Below are positions 55,063 to 63,159 of a DNA stretch of 64,000 nucleotides, piece after piece. The notes under the pieces were generated by a model, which was not told the DNA's origin, made no database searches, and saw only the letters and a list, made by a program, of their open reading frames with translations. The stretch's first letter is position 1, and the number at the start of each line of letters is the position of its first letter. The position numbers and the translations under genes were made by a program. Source of the DNA: Algoriphagus vanfongensis DSM 17529 (GTDB lineage: Bacteria > Bacteroidota > Bacteroidia > Cytophagales > Cyclobacteriaceae); NCBI RefSeq assembly GCF_000429465.1, contig NZ_AUBX01000014.1, positions 406,001-470,000 on the forward strand, in the 5' to 3' direction.

Positions 55063-55971
55063 TTAAAGGTTTTTCATCAAATATTGATGCAGTTCGATCA
55101 TTGCTTCCAAGTCAACCAATGCTACCTTTTCATCAGGACTATGGACATTTTCTTCTGCCGCCCCTACAAAACACCAATCGATAGCGTAGGGTGAAAACTG
55201 AACTTCTCGTCCATCGCTTCCCCCGGAGGCTTCCACCTCAAGTTGGTAGGGGATCCCACTTTCTTCAGCTAGTCCGATGACTCTATCTAAGAACTTTTTC
55301 CGCGGAATAAATTTATCTCGAATTGAAATCACTACGCCTTCTTTTGGTAAAACCCCATCTGTCACCCAAGTAATATCTGCTATCAAAGCCTGCTTAATCG
55401 GGCTTTCTTGCTGAATGAAGGAAAGGAGAAATGGCATACTCCCTCCTCCATGTTCCTCATATGTGGTAAAAACTACCCAACCATGTTCAAGAGATTCACA
55501 CACCTTCAACGCAGTATACACTCCCAACCTATTATCAAGGTATGCGGCTTGAATAAATTCATCATCAATTCTAATGTCTTGTGCAAAGGCTAATCGAGCA
55601 CCTCTATCGATGGCGCGAGGAAAGTCATGTCGGGGGTCATCTTCATCGCCTATCAGCTTGCAAAAAACATCACCATGACTATCCTTTCCAACTAGCTTCA
55701 CCCCTTCCCTAACCTCTGGACCACCTACCGCAACTAATTGATTTTCATACCTCACCATAAAACCTATAGTGTCAATATGGGCAAAAAGAGCTGTTTTAGG
55801 ACTTCCAAATTTCAATAAAATACAATCATGGAACTCTTCTCCAGAGAACACTTCGGGCTGAGTTGCCCAAGAAGCCTTACTCTTATTAATATAGTGTAAT
55901 AGAAAATCTGAAGTGGGACTTTCGTCTCCTGAAACTCCGAATTGATTCAACAAATCATATAATAATTTCAT
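55063..55971 (-). CDS. M42-like metallopeptidase (glutamyl aminopeptidase type)
   Basis: A 302-residue zinc/cobalt peptidase. The metal and catalytic residues are recognisable as FAHIDTIGFMV (H, D), QAAYLDNRLGVYTAL (bridging D), FTTYEEHGGGS (E pair), ADITWVTDG (D) and ENVHSPDEKVALVDL (H). It is somewhat shorter than the usual M42 proteins (about 340-360), with a reduced insert. Probable role is trimming of peptides in the cytoplasm. It heads the hpt-adk run and is divergent from ompA. Confidence 0.82.
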   Translation of the reverse strand: MKLLYDLLNQFGVSGDESPTSDFLLHYINKSKASWATQPEVFSGEEFHDCILLKFGSPKTALFAHIDTIGFMVRYENQLVAVGGPEVREGVKLVGKDSHGDVFCKLIGDEDDPRHDFPRAIDRGARLAFAQDIRIDDEFIQAAYLDNRLGVYTALKVCESLEHGWVVFTTYEEHGGGSMPFLLSFIQQESPIKQALIADITWVTDGVLPKEGVVISIRDKFIPRKKFLDRVIGLAEESGIPYQLEVEASGGSDGREVQFSPYAIDWCFVGAAEENVHSPDEKVALVDLEAMIELHQYLMKNL

Positions 55972-56064
55972 TTTGGCATCAATTATGTGAATATTTTAGC
56001 GTTAATTGAAAAAAAGATGGCGAAAGTTTTTATTTGTAAATTACATTTAAATTATTCGTCTAGA

Positions 56065-56094
56065 TTTGTAGTAAATTAAAAGTTTATAAATTTG
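56065..56094 (+). promoter_or_regulatory. Promoter of the first ompA gene
   Basis: TTTG with -33 TTG (56066-56068), 18-bp spacer, -7 TAAATTTG (56087-56094), exact consensus. Transcription would begin near 56101, about 40 nt before the ATG. It is the best match to the Bacteroidota consensus in the window, in line with an abundant product. Confidence 0.7.
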
Positions 56095-56141
56095 TAGTCA
56101 CATCAATCAAACACTTAAAATTTGAACAAAAATTTTTTGTT

Positions 56142-57428
56142 ATGAAAAAACTAATACTCTCAACACTTATGGCAGGAGCCTTGGCTATTGGTGCCAATGC
56201 TCAGGACTTCGACAAATGGTCCTTGGAGGTCAATGGAGGTTTCAATAAACCGATGGCTCCATTAAATAAAAACTTCCTTTCTCCTTCTCTAAACCTAGGA
56301 CATGTGGACTTCGGGGTTCGCTATATGGTCAATGAGAAGTTTGGATTGAAGTTGGACTACGGATTTGGCTCCATGAAAGAAGCCGGTTCAGATGATGCTC
56401 TTACTCAAGAGTTCGACACCAAATACTACAGACTAGATCTGCAAGGTGTTGCAAACATGGGTAGAGTATTCAACTTTGAATCATTCACCAGAACATTCGG
56501 CCTTTTGCTACACGGTGGTGCAGGTATTGGTTTGGTAAATCCAGAAATGAATGCTTACAATGATTTCGATGACAACGTTTACAACTTCATCTTCGGTATT
56601 ACACCGCAAGTGAAGCTTGGTAAAAGTGTAGCATTGGTTGGTGACATTTCTACGATCATCAATGGTCGTCAAACAGTAACTTGGGATGGGGCAGAAGCAA
56701 TCAGACCTGACATTTCTAATGGATACTATGGTGCTAACGGCACTTGGTGGACTGGTACTCTAGGTCTTCAATTCTACCTTGGTGGCAACGAAGAGCATGC
56801 TGACTGGTATATCGCAGCTGACAAGTATGCTACCAAAGAAGAGCTTGCTACTCAAATCAACGGCATCAAAGATATGTTGAAAGATTCTGATGGCGATGGT
56901 GTTCCTGATTATCTAGACAAAGAACCTAACACTCCAGCTGGAGCTAGAGTAAACTCTGCAGGTGTCACTATGGACTCTGACGGCGATGGCACTCCTGATC
57001 ATATGGACAACTGCCCTTTCCTTCCAGGTCCTGCATCTACTAACGGATGCCCGGTAGAGGAAGTAGTTGAACAACTTGATTTCTTCAAGAAAGCAATCAA
57101 CGATGGTTATGTAAACGTGTACTATGCGTTTGATTCCTCCAAGCCACTAGGTTATTCTACCAGCGCAGCTTCTTATGTATCTAACTTCATGAAGAAGAAC
57201 CCAGGAGTAAGTGTAGAAATCAAAGGATATGCAGACGAACTAGGCCCAGAAGATTATAACATGAAGCTTTCTGAAAGAAGAGCAAAAGCAGTGTATGATC
57301 TATTGATCGCTTCCGGTGTAGATGCTTCTAGACTTTCTTACAAAGGTTACGGAGAAGATACTTCTGTAGACAAGTCTTCTGCTGATGCAAGACAAATGGC
57401 TAGAAGAGCTAGCTTCGAAGTGAAATAA
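56142..57428 (+). CDS. OmpA-family outer membrane protein with TSP3 repeats (copy 1)
   Basis: A 428-residue outer membrane protein. After a signal peptide (KKLILSTLMAGALAIGANA, then QDFDK) comes an eight-strand-type beta-barrel of about 190 residues. Two calcium-binding TSP3-like repeats follow (DSDGDGVPDYLDKEPNT and DSDGDGTPDHMDNCPFLPG). The C-terminal OmpA domain (about residues 315-428) has GYADELGPEDYNMKLSERRAKAVYDLL, the peptidoglycan-binding motif with NxxLSxxRA. The next gene is a paralogue whose last 230 residues differ at only two positions. Confidence 0.95.
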   Translation: MKKLILSTLMAGALAIGANAQDFDKWSLEVNGGFNKPMAPLNKNFLSPSLNLGHVDFGVRYMVNEKFGLKLDYGFGSMKEAGSDDALTQEFDTKYYRLDLQGVANMGRVFNFESFTRTFGLLLHGGAGIGLVNPEMNAYNDFDDNVYNFIFGITPQVKLGKSVALVGDISTIINGRQTVTWDGAEAIRPDISNGYYGANGTWWTGTLGLQFYLGGNEEHADWYIAADKYATKEELATQINGIKDMLKDSDGDGVPDYLDKEPNTPAGARVNSAGVTMDSDGDGTPDHMDNCPFLPGPASTNGCPVEEVVEQLDFFKKAINDGYVNVYYAFDSSKPLGYSTSAASYVSNFMKKNPGVSVEIKGYADELGPEDYNMKLSERRAKAVYDLLIASGVDASRLSYKGYGEDTSVDKSSADARQMARRASFEVK

Positions 57429-57450
57429 GAATTATTAAAATTCGTTTTAA

Positions 57451-57480
57451 ACCTGGTCAGTCTGACCAGGTTTTTTTTTG
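57451..57480 (+). terminator. Intrinsic terminator between the two ompA genes
   Basis: AACCTGGTC / GACCAGGTT, 9-bp stem extendable to the loop, followed by T8. It separates the paralogues into two transcripts. Confidence 0.9.
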
Positions 57481-57551
57481 CCCTATACAAAGGGAAAATT
57501 ATAAATCCTAATACATTTGCGTCATCATCCTATACACCCAAATAAATCTAC

Positions 57552-58850
57552 ATGAGAAAATTCTTAACTCTGGTATTCCTAATAGGGAGTACCATTACTG
57601 CTTATTCACAAAAAAAAGAGTTTAACCAATGGTCCCTAGAAGCCAGCTATGGTTTCAACAAACCCATGTCTCCATTAACTCCAGGATACCTGTCACCTAC
57701 GCTGAATCTTGGGCATACAGATTTCGGAGCTAGGTATATGTTCAATGAATACATTGGTGTCAAAGGTGATTTTGGATTTGGCACCTTCCGAGAAGCAAAG
57801 GATGTCAGCCCAGAATTTACCACTAAGTATTTGAGAGCAAACGTACAAGGGATTTTCAATTTTGGAAGAATGCTAAACTTCCAAACTTTCACAAGACGCC
57901 TAAATGTACTAGCCCATCTTGGTGCAGGGTTTGGAAGATTAGATTTTAAAGAAGCATCTCTCCCACAGGGTGGACTTGATTATCAATACAATATTATTTC
58001 TGGGTTCACAGGTCAATTTAAGATCACTAGTAAAGTCGCACTGACTGGTGACATATCAATGATCTATAATGGAAGACAAACCTATACATTCGACGGGAAC
58101 ATCTATAATGCTCCCTTTCCGATTACAACACCAAACAGCAACCCTTTTGTCCACGCACCTGGCACTTGGTGGACTGGTACTCTAGGACTTCAATTCTACC
58201 TTGGTGGCAATGAAGAACATGCTGACTGGTATATCGCAGCTGACAAGTATGCTACCAAAGAAGAGCTTGCTACTCAAGTCAACGGCATCAAAGATATGTT
58301 GAAAGATTCTGATGGCGATGGTGTTCCTGATTACCTAGACAAAGAACCTAACACTCCAGCTGGAGCTAGAGTAAACTCTGCAGGTGTCACTATGGACTCT
58401 GACGGCGATGGCACTCCTGATCATATGGACAACTGTCCTTTCCTTCCAGGTCCTGCATCTACCAACGGATGCCCGGTAGAGGAAGTAGTTGAACAACTTG
58501 ATTTCTTTAAGAAAGCAATCAACGATGGTTATGTAAACGTATACTATACGTTTGATTCCTCCAAGCCACTAGGTTATTCTACCAGCGCAGCTTCTTATGT
58601 ATCTAACTTCATGAAGAAGAACCCAGGAGTAAGTGTAGAAATCAAAGGATATGCTGACGAACTAGGTCCAGAAGATTATAACATGAAGCTTTCTGAAAGA
58701 AGAGCAAAAGCAGTGTATGATCTCTTGATCGCTTCCGGTGTAGATGCTTCTAGGCTTTCTTACAAAGGCTACGGAGAAGATACTTCTGTAGACAAGTCTT
58801 CTGCTGATGCAAGACAAATGGCTAGAAGAGCTAGCTTCGAAGTGAAATAA
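57552..58850 (+). CDS. OmpA-family outer membrane protein with TSP3 repeats (copy 2)
   Basis: A 432-residue paralogue of the preceding gene with the same layout: signal peptide (RKFLTLVFLIGSTITAYS), beta-barrel, two TSP3-like repeats, OmpA peptidoglycan-binding domain. The barrel half differs from copy 1 at many positions, but from WWTGTLGLQFYLGGNEEH on the proteins are almost the same (QVNGI for QINGI; YYTFD for YYAFD). At DNA level I count about 15 mostly silent changes in roughly 690 bp. A TACATTTG -7 box lies at 57512-57519. Confidence 0.95.
   Translation: MRKFLTLVFLIGSTITAYSQKKEFNQWSLEASYGFNKPMSPLTPGYLSPTLNLGHTDFGARYMFNEYIGVKGDFGFGTFREAKDVSPEFTTKYLRANVQGIFNFGRMLNFQTFTRRLNVLAHLGAGFGRLDFKEASLPQGGLDYQYNIISGFTGQFKITSKVALTGDISMIYNGRQTYTFDGNIYNAPFPITTPNSNPFVHAPGTWWTGTLGLQFYLGGNEEHADWYIAADKYATKEELATQVNGIKDMLKDSDGDGVPDYLDKEPNTPAGARVNSAGVTMDSDGDGTPDHMDNCPFLPGPASTNGCPVEEVVEQLDFFKKAINDGYVNVYYTFDSSKPLGYSTSAASYVSNFMKKNPGVSVEIKGYADELGPEDYNMKLSERRAKAVYDLLIASGVDASRLSYKGYGEDTSVDKSSADARQMARRASFEVK
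58163..58850 (+). repeat. Long direct repeat: second copy of the OmpA C-terminal half
   Basis: This segment repeats 56741-57428 in the same orientation with about 98% identity by eye. Nearly all differences are third-position. The spacing between copies is about 1.4 kb, so the pair is a substrate for recombination. Confidence 0.9.
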
Positions 58851-58872
58851 AATCAGTTCTTGGATTAATATG

Positions 58873-58900
58873 AAAACCCGTCGAAGATTCGACGGGTTTT
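58873..58900 (+). terminator. Intrinsic terminator after the second ompA gene
   Basis: AAAACCCGTCGAA / TTCGACGGGTTTT, a 12-13 bp stem with a tiny loop ending in T4. It lies inside the open frame that leads into upp, which argues that upp starts after it. Confidence 0.85.
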
Positions 58901-58904
58901 CTGT

Positions 58905-58912
58905 TAAATTTG
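58905..58912 (+). promoter_or_regulatory. -7 promoter box of upp (TAAATTTG), nearly touching the start codon
   Basis: An exact TAnnTTTG match that ends only 5 bp before the upp ATG at 58918. If used, transcription would start at or within a few bases of the start codon and the message would have almost no leader. Confidence 0.4.
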
Positions 58913-58917
58913 CCTCC

Positions 58918-59562
58918 ATGTTTGTATTAGCAAACCAACCATCCATAGCGAACCAATTCATTGCTGAATTAAGGGACCAATCTATCCAGCAAGATCGGAT
59001 GCGCTTTCGTACCAATTTGGCAAGACTGGGAGAAATACTCGCCTATGAAATTTCCAAAAACTTGGAATATGAAGAAAAGAAGGTAAAGACTCCACTTGGA
59101 ACAGCTAAGGTCGCATTGCCTGTATCTCAACCAGTGCTTGTAGCCGTTTTAAGAGCTGCAGTTCCGTTTTACCAAGGCTTTCTCCAGATATTTGATCAAG
59201 CAGAAAGTGGGTTTATTGGTGCTTTTCGAAAAGAAGACGTAGGGAGTGATATTTCGGTCGAGTTGGGATATCATGCCAGCCCTTCAATAGAAGGCAAAAC
59301 AATAATCATCACCGATCCTATGCTAGCGACAGGCAAATCGGTCGTGCAAACAATTGAAACATTACTCACCCACGGTACCCCTAAGACTATTCACATCGCT
59401 GCTGCATTTGCAGCCCCAGAAGGGATAGAGTACCTCAATTCCCAATTGACCATTCCCCACCAGTTTTGGTTGGGCGCATTAGATGAGAAACTAAACCACC
59501 TATCCTACATTCTGCCAGGCCTAGGCGATGCAGGCGATTTGGCTTTTGGAACAAAACTTTAA
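58918..59562 (+). CDS. upp: Uracil phosphoribosyltransferase
   Basis: A 214-residue enzyme making UMP from uracil and PRPP. The PRPP loop is IITDPMLATGKSVVQTIETL; RMRFRTNLARLGEILAYEISKNL, PVLVAVLRAAVPFYQGF and the C-terminal LSYILPGLGDAGDLAFGT are typical. The frame is open to 58870, but that part contains the ompA terminator and the -7 box; the ATG at 58918 gives the family N-terminus MFVLANQPSIANQF. It lies 2 bp before the antiporter gene. Confidence 0.94.
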   Translation: MFVLANQPSIANQFIAELRDQSIQQDRMRFRTNLARLGEILAYEISKNLEYEEKKVKTPLGTAKVALPVSQPVLVAVLRAAVPFYQGFLQIFDQAESGFIGAFRKEDVGSDISVELGYHASPSIEGKTIIITDPMLATGKSVVQTIETLLTHGTPKTIHIAAAFAAPEGIEYLNSQLTIPHQFWLGALDEKLNHLSYILPGLGDAGDLAFGTKL

Positions 59563-59564
59563 TT

Positions 59565-60509
59565 ATGACTGCGTATTTGTTATTGGCTCTTGGGCTTGTA
59601 ATTCTTTTAATAGGAGGTAAAATACTGGTAGACGGAGCCTCAGCTATTGCCCTAAAACTAGGAATGAGTAGTGGATTAATAGGCCTGACTATTGTCGCTT
59701 TTGGCACCTCGGCGCCAGAGCTTCTTGTCAGTGTCAGTGCAGCTCTCAAAGGAAATAGTGATATCTCGATCGGCAATGTAGTAGGGTCCAATATTGCCAA
59801 CATTGCCCTGGTTTTAGGCTTCAGTGCGATCTTCTACCCAATCTTAATCAAGCGTACCCACCTTCGATTTGATTATTTAGTAACCGTGTTGGTCACAATT
59901 CTCTTTTTTGGATTAGCATTAAATGGATCAATCTCCTTATGGGAAGGAATACTTCTTTTCCTTTTGTTTGTTGTTTTCAACGTCTATCTGTTTAAAAGTA
60001 TCCAAGGAGGTATTAATACTGAAGCTGAAACAGAGGCTGAGGAGGAGATCGAACAGGTAAAGGGCTATGGATGGCTACAATCAATTGGATTATTTTTGGG
60101 GGGGATAGTCGGGTTATATTTTGGCTCGGAGCTACTAGTAGAAAATGCAGTGGGCATCTCCAGGAATTTTGGTGTTTCGGAGCGAATCATAGGAGTCACA
60201 ATAATTGCCATTGGCACAAGTTTGCCAGAATTGATCACTTCAGTTATGGCCGCTTTAGCTAAAAAGACTGATTTAGCCCTGGGAAATATCCTAGGCAGTA
60301 ATATTATGAACATCCTGTCCATCATCGGTCTCACTGCGATCATCAAACCTATCGGTGTTTCTGACGCATTTATCTATGGAGATTTTCTGTGGATGATAGG
60401 AATCACTTTGTTGCTATTCCCATTGATGAAACGAAAGATGCAATTGTCCAAATTGGAAGGTGGTATCTTACTCGGCAGCTACGCGGTTTATTTGTTTTTC
60501 CTGCTATGA
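59565..60509 (+). CDS. Calcium/sodium antiporter, CaCA family (YrbG-like)
   Basis: A 314-residue membrane protein with ten helices in two inverted repeats. The alpha-repeat motifs are FGTSAPELLVSVSAALKGNSDISIGNVVGSNIAN and IGTSLPELITSVMAALAKKTDLALGNILGSNIMN, shown here in parts: GTSAPEL and GTSLPEL hold the ion-binding Glu. An acidic loop (EAETEAEEEIEQ) joins the halves. The start is 2 bp after the upp stop; the stop overlaps the next gene as ATGA. Confidence 0.93.
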   Translation: MTAYLLLALGLVILLIGGKILVDGASAIALKLGMSSGLIGLTIVAFGTSAPELLVSVSAALKGNSDISIGNVVGSNIANIALVLGFSAIFYPILIKRTHLRFDYLVTVLVTILFFGLALNGSISLWEGILLFLLFVVFNVYLFKSIQGGINTEAETEAEEEIEQVKGYGWLQSIGLFLGGIVGLYFGSELLVENAVGISRNFGVSERIIGVTIIAIGTSLPELITSVMAALAKKTDLALGNILGSNIMNILSIIGLTAIIKPIGVSDAFIYGDFLWMIGITLLLFPLMKRKMQLSKLEGGILLGSYAVYLFFLL

Positions 60510-60964
60510 GTGAAGCTATCCTGACATTTCTGGGTATTTACTTTCTCACCTACTTTAAGTTTATAGCAGGTCCGGTTTTGGGTTCCGCCGCAGGTTACAG
60601 TGTCCCTATGACTATTTTCATCACTGTTTTTGGCACGATGTCGAGCGTCTTTCTTTTTACGCTGATCGGGAAGAAATTTCAAAGAGTCCTACAATTGAAA
60701 GTCACAAGAAAGAAGCAGGTGTTCTCTAAAAAGAATCGAACTATTGTCAAGCTATGGAGGAAGTATGGGGAAATAGGTATTGCGCTGGTTACTCCTTTGA
60801 TCTTGACACCAGCTGGAGGTACTTTGATCTTAGTTTCATTTGGCACAAAAAAGCGAAAAATTTATTTCCACATGCTTTGGTCTTCACTACTATGGGCCAC
60901 CTTTTTCAGCCTGACAATAGATCAAATTCTAGCGATTCCTTTCTTTCAAAAACTACTTGGTTGA
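60506..60964 (+). CDS. Small membrane protein of unknown function
   Basis: A 152-residue protein with three to four hydrophobic segments (LTFLGIYFLTYFKFIAGPVLGSAAG, VPMTIFITVFGTMSSVFLFTLIG, IGIALVTPLILTPAGGTLILVSF, YFHMLWSSLLWATFFSLTI). A basic loop (KVTRKKQVFSKKNRTIVKLWRKYG) lies in the middle. The GIALVTPLILTPAGG block resembles the small multi-drug export/DedA-like COG2426 type, but the match is weak. The ATG overlaps the antiporter stop by 4 bp (ATGA), so it is translated with it. Its last 12 bp overlap the convergent sdaA gene. Confidence 0.75.
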   Translation: MSEAILTFLGIYFLTYFKFIAGPVLGSAAGYSVPMTIFITVFGTMSSVFLFTLIGKKFQRVLQLKVTRKKQVFSKKNRTIVKLWRKYGEIGIALVTPLILTPAGGTLILVSFGTKKRKIYFHMLWSSLLWATFFSLTIDQILAIPFFQKLLG

Positions 60965-61885
60965 GTCATCATCTGGTAAGATCTCAATATCCTGAATCAA
61001 TACCCTTTTTGAAACTTCCTGGCCAGTCAAGGTAGCCGCCAATCCGCCCATGGCTGTTTCTTTATATTTGCTTTCCATCGAGGCGCCGATTTCCCCCATA
61101 GCTTCCACACATTCATCTACCGGAATCACAGCATCCACCTGTGCGATAGCTATTTGAGAAGAACTGAACGCTATGCTTGCTGCACTGGCATTTCGCACTA
61201 CACAGGGCACTTCTACTAAACCAGCAACAGGGTCGCATACAAGCCCGAGCATACACTGAATGGTGATTGCTACCGCGTTGAAGACCTGATCTGTATTCCC
61301 ATTTAAGCAATGGACAATAGCTCCGGCTGCCATAGCAGCTGCCGAACCAGTCTCTGCCTGACATCCACCTACAGCTCCTGCAAGACTTGCTTTTTGCTCA
61401 ATGATAAGAGCAATCCCAGCCCCTATTAGTAAACCTTCCACGATTTGGGAATCCGATAGATGATGGATTTCCTGTAAAGTCACCATCGTACCAGGTAGAA
61501 TTCCGGAGGCTCCGGCCGTGGGCGCAGCTACCACTCTCCCCATACAACTATTGACCTCTTTAGCAGCCAGGGCGCGTGAAATCAACTTCTGGAACTCAGG
61601 TGATAAAACCGTCAATGGATGATTGAAAACCTTTTTGGCTCCATTATCGATCATGCCACTCCTAGACTTCATGTCTTCTTCCAATCCCGTCTTCACAGCA
61701 TCTTTCATCACTGAGTAGGCTTTGAGTAAGCCTTCATAAATTTCTTCTTCAGTCTTACCTCTTTGCTCTGACTCGTACTCGATGACAGATTGATGCAATG
61801 ACACTTTTTTGTCATCACAGTATTGCTTCCAGCCTTTGAAACTTTCAAATAAATAACACATATCAACAGCACTTAAGGCATCCAA
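60953..61885 (-). CDS. sdaA: L-serine ammonia-lyase, iron-sulfur type, alpha subunit-like
   Basis: A 310-residue Fe-S L-serine dehydratase (serine to pyruvate and ammonia). The cluster-binding Cys are seen in GGCQAETGSAAAMAAGA, LVCDPVAGLVEVPCVVRNA; APTAGASGILPG is the other family signature. The length corresponds to the catalytic alpha domain alone; no separate beta subunit gene is beside it, and the N-terminal 60 residues are a helix-rich region without the ACT-like part. It overlaps the 3' end of the convergent small membrane protein gene by 12 bp. Confidence 0.9.
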   Translation of the reverse strand: MDALSAVDMCYLFESFKGWKQYCDDKKVSLHQSVIEYESEQRGKTEEEIYEGLLKAYSVMKDAVKTGLEEDMKSRSGMIDNGAKKVFNHPLTVLSPEFQKLISRALAAKEVNSCMGRVVAAPTAGASGILPGTMVTLQEIHHLSDSQIVEGLLIGAGIALIIEQKASLAGAVGGCQAETGSAAAMAAGAIVHCLNGNTDQVFNAVAITIQCMLGLVCDPVAGLVEVPCVVRNASAASIAFSSSQIAIAQVDAVIPVDECVEAMGEIGASMESKYKETAMGGLAATLTGQEVSKRVLIQDIEILPDDDSTK

Positions 61886-61899
61886 ATGACACCAGATTT

Positions 61900-62304
61900 T
61901 CAGAAATTAAAATGGATTGTTTGCTTGATTTCTGGATCCAAACTCAGCGCAACAGGACAGGTTTTGGCAGCATTTTTAAGTTTCTGGATCATTGAAGGAT
62001 CTGCCACAGGGTCTTCCCAGAAAAACGTAATCACAATCTCACTGATTTTACGAGGGGCGGCTTGCATTACTTTAGTCACCTCCCAGTCCAATCCGTCCAG
62101 TTCTACTCCGTCCCTTGCTGCCACGATTCCCATGATAGTCACCATACAGGCTCCCAAAGCAGAGGCTACAAGATCAGTAGGTGAAAAAGCCTCTCCTTTA
62201 CCATTATTATCTACGGGAGCATCCGTAATTAGGCTTTTCCCCGATTGGACATGCGTAGAAGTGGTTCTCAAATTTCCTAAATACGAACTTTTTATCGTGG
62301 GCAT
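61900..62304 (-). CDS. OsmC-family peroxidase
   Basis: A 134-residue OsmC/Ohr-type thiol peroxidase. The two redox Cys lie in ASALGACMVTIMGIVA and in AAKTCPVALSL, with SPTDLVASALG before the first. It reduces organic or inorganic peroxides. It is 14 bp upstream of sdaA, so the two may be cotranscribed, pairing oxidative defence with an oxygen-sensitive Fe-S enzyme. Confidence 0.92.
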   Translation of the reverse strand: MPTIKSSYLGNLRTTSTHVQSGKSLITDAPVDNNGKGEAFSPTDLVASALGACMVTIMGIVAARDGVELDGLDWEVTKVMQAAPRKISEIVITFFWEDPVADPSMIQKLKNAAKTCPVALSLDPEIKQTIHFNF

Positions 62305-62375
62305 AAACTCTTACTTTTAATTATCAGTTAAATACTTATATTCAAAAATAGAGCAATATTTTCTACCCAAAGCCA

Positions 62376-63104
62376 ATGAATGGAGTTAAAATTTTCCTTA
62401 TTGCATGTTTTACGCTCTACGGAAGTCTGGTGTTTGCCCAAAGGGAGGATGCTGGCAATTACGAGTATGACAAAGAATACTTGTTTGGCCTCAACAAAAA
62501 CACCAATGGAGGATTGATAGGAGGTTTTGTTTTCAAGGTAGGCACGCGCTTGACAGATGATCAATATTCATTTTTTGCTGTAGAGCTCTCGAATGTCAAA
62601 AACCCAAAAGAAATACGCTACAACACTGTATTAGGCAATAGTTATATTTTTGGAAAATCAAATTACCTCTATTCCATCCGACCACAATATGGGCGTGAGA
62701 TTATACTTTTTAGAAAAGCGCCTAATCAAGGAGTACAAGTATCCGCCTTAGGAGGAATCGGCCCTTCAATCGGCTTAATTGCTCCATACTACATCGAATA
62801 TGCAATCAATAGACTCCAAACAGTGCGGGAGCAATATGACCCTGAAATCCATCAAAGCCGATTTAATATCTTGGGTACAGGCAGATTATTTGAAGGACTG
62901 GGCCAATCAGAACTAGCTATCGGTGCTAATCTTAAAGCAGCCCTTAATTTTGAATTTGGGGTATTTAAAACCAATGTGACAGGTTTGGAACTCGGATACA
63001 TGTTAGAGGGTTTTACCAAAGAAATCCCACTCATTCCAACGACCGAGAATAGGCAATTATTCCAATCTGCCTATTTCACATTCTATTACGGTTTTAGAAA
63101 ATAA
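62376..63104 (+). CDS. Outer membrane beta-barrel-like protein, unknown function
   Basis: A 242-residue exported protein with signal peptide (VKIFLIACFTLYGSLVFA, cleavage before QREDA). The mature part consists of alternating strands rich in Gly, Tyr and Phe (GGLIGGFVFKVGTRL, SFFAVELSNV, YLYSIRPQYGREIILF, GVQVSALGGIGPSIGLI) and ends in an aromatic strand FQSAYFTFYYGFRK, as expected for a porin-like barrel. I do not recognise a named family. It lies 55 bp upstream of lipA. Confidence 0.8.
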   Translation: MNGVKIFLIACFTLYGSLVFAQREDAGNYEYDKEYLFGLNKNTNGGLIGGFVFKVGTRLTDDQYSFFAVELSNVKNPKEIRYNTVLGNSYIFGKSNYLYSIRPQYGREIILFRKAPNQGVQVSALGGIGPSIGLIAPYYIEYAINRLQTVREQYDPEIHQSRFNILGTGRLFEGLGQSELAIGANLKAALNFEFGVFKTNVTGLELGYMLEGFTKEIPLIPTTENRQLFQSAYFTFYYGFRK

Positions 63105-63159
63105 GGAAGATTGGGTTTTGATTCATTAAAGCTTAATTTCGCTTTCAAATTACTTTGAC

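Noticed and set aside
58870..58917. N-terminal extension of upp
   Set aside because: It encodes the terminator hairpin of the second ompA gene and a -7 box, so it is not coding.
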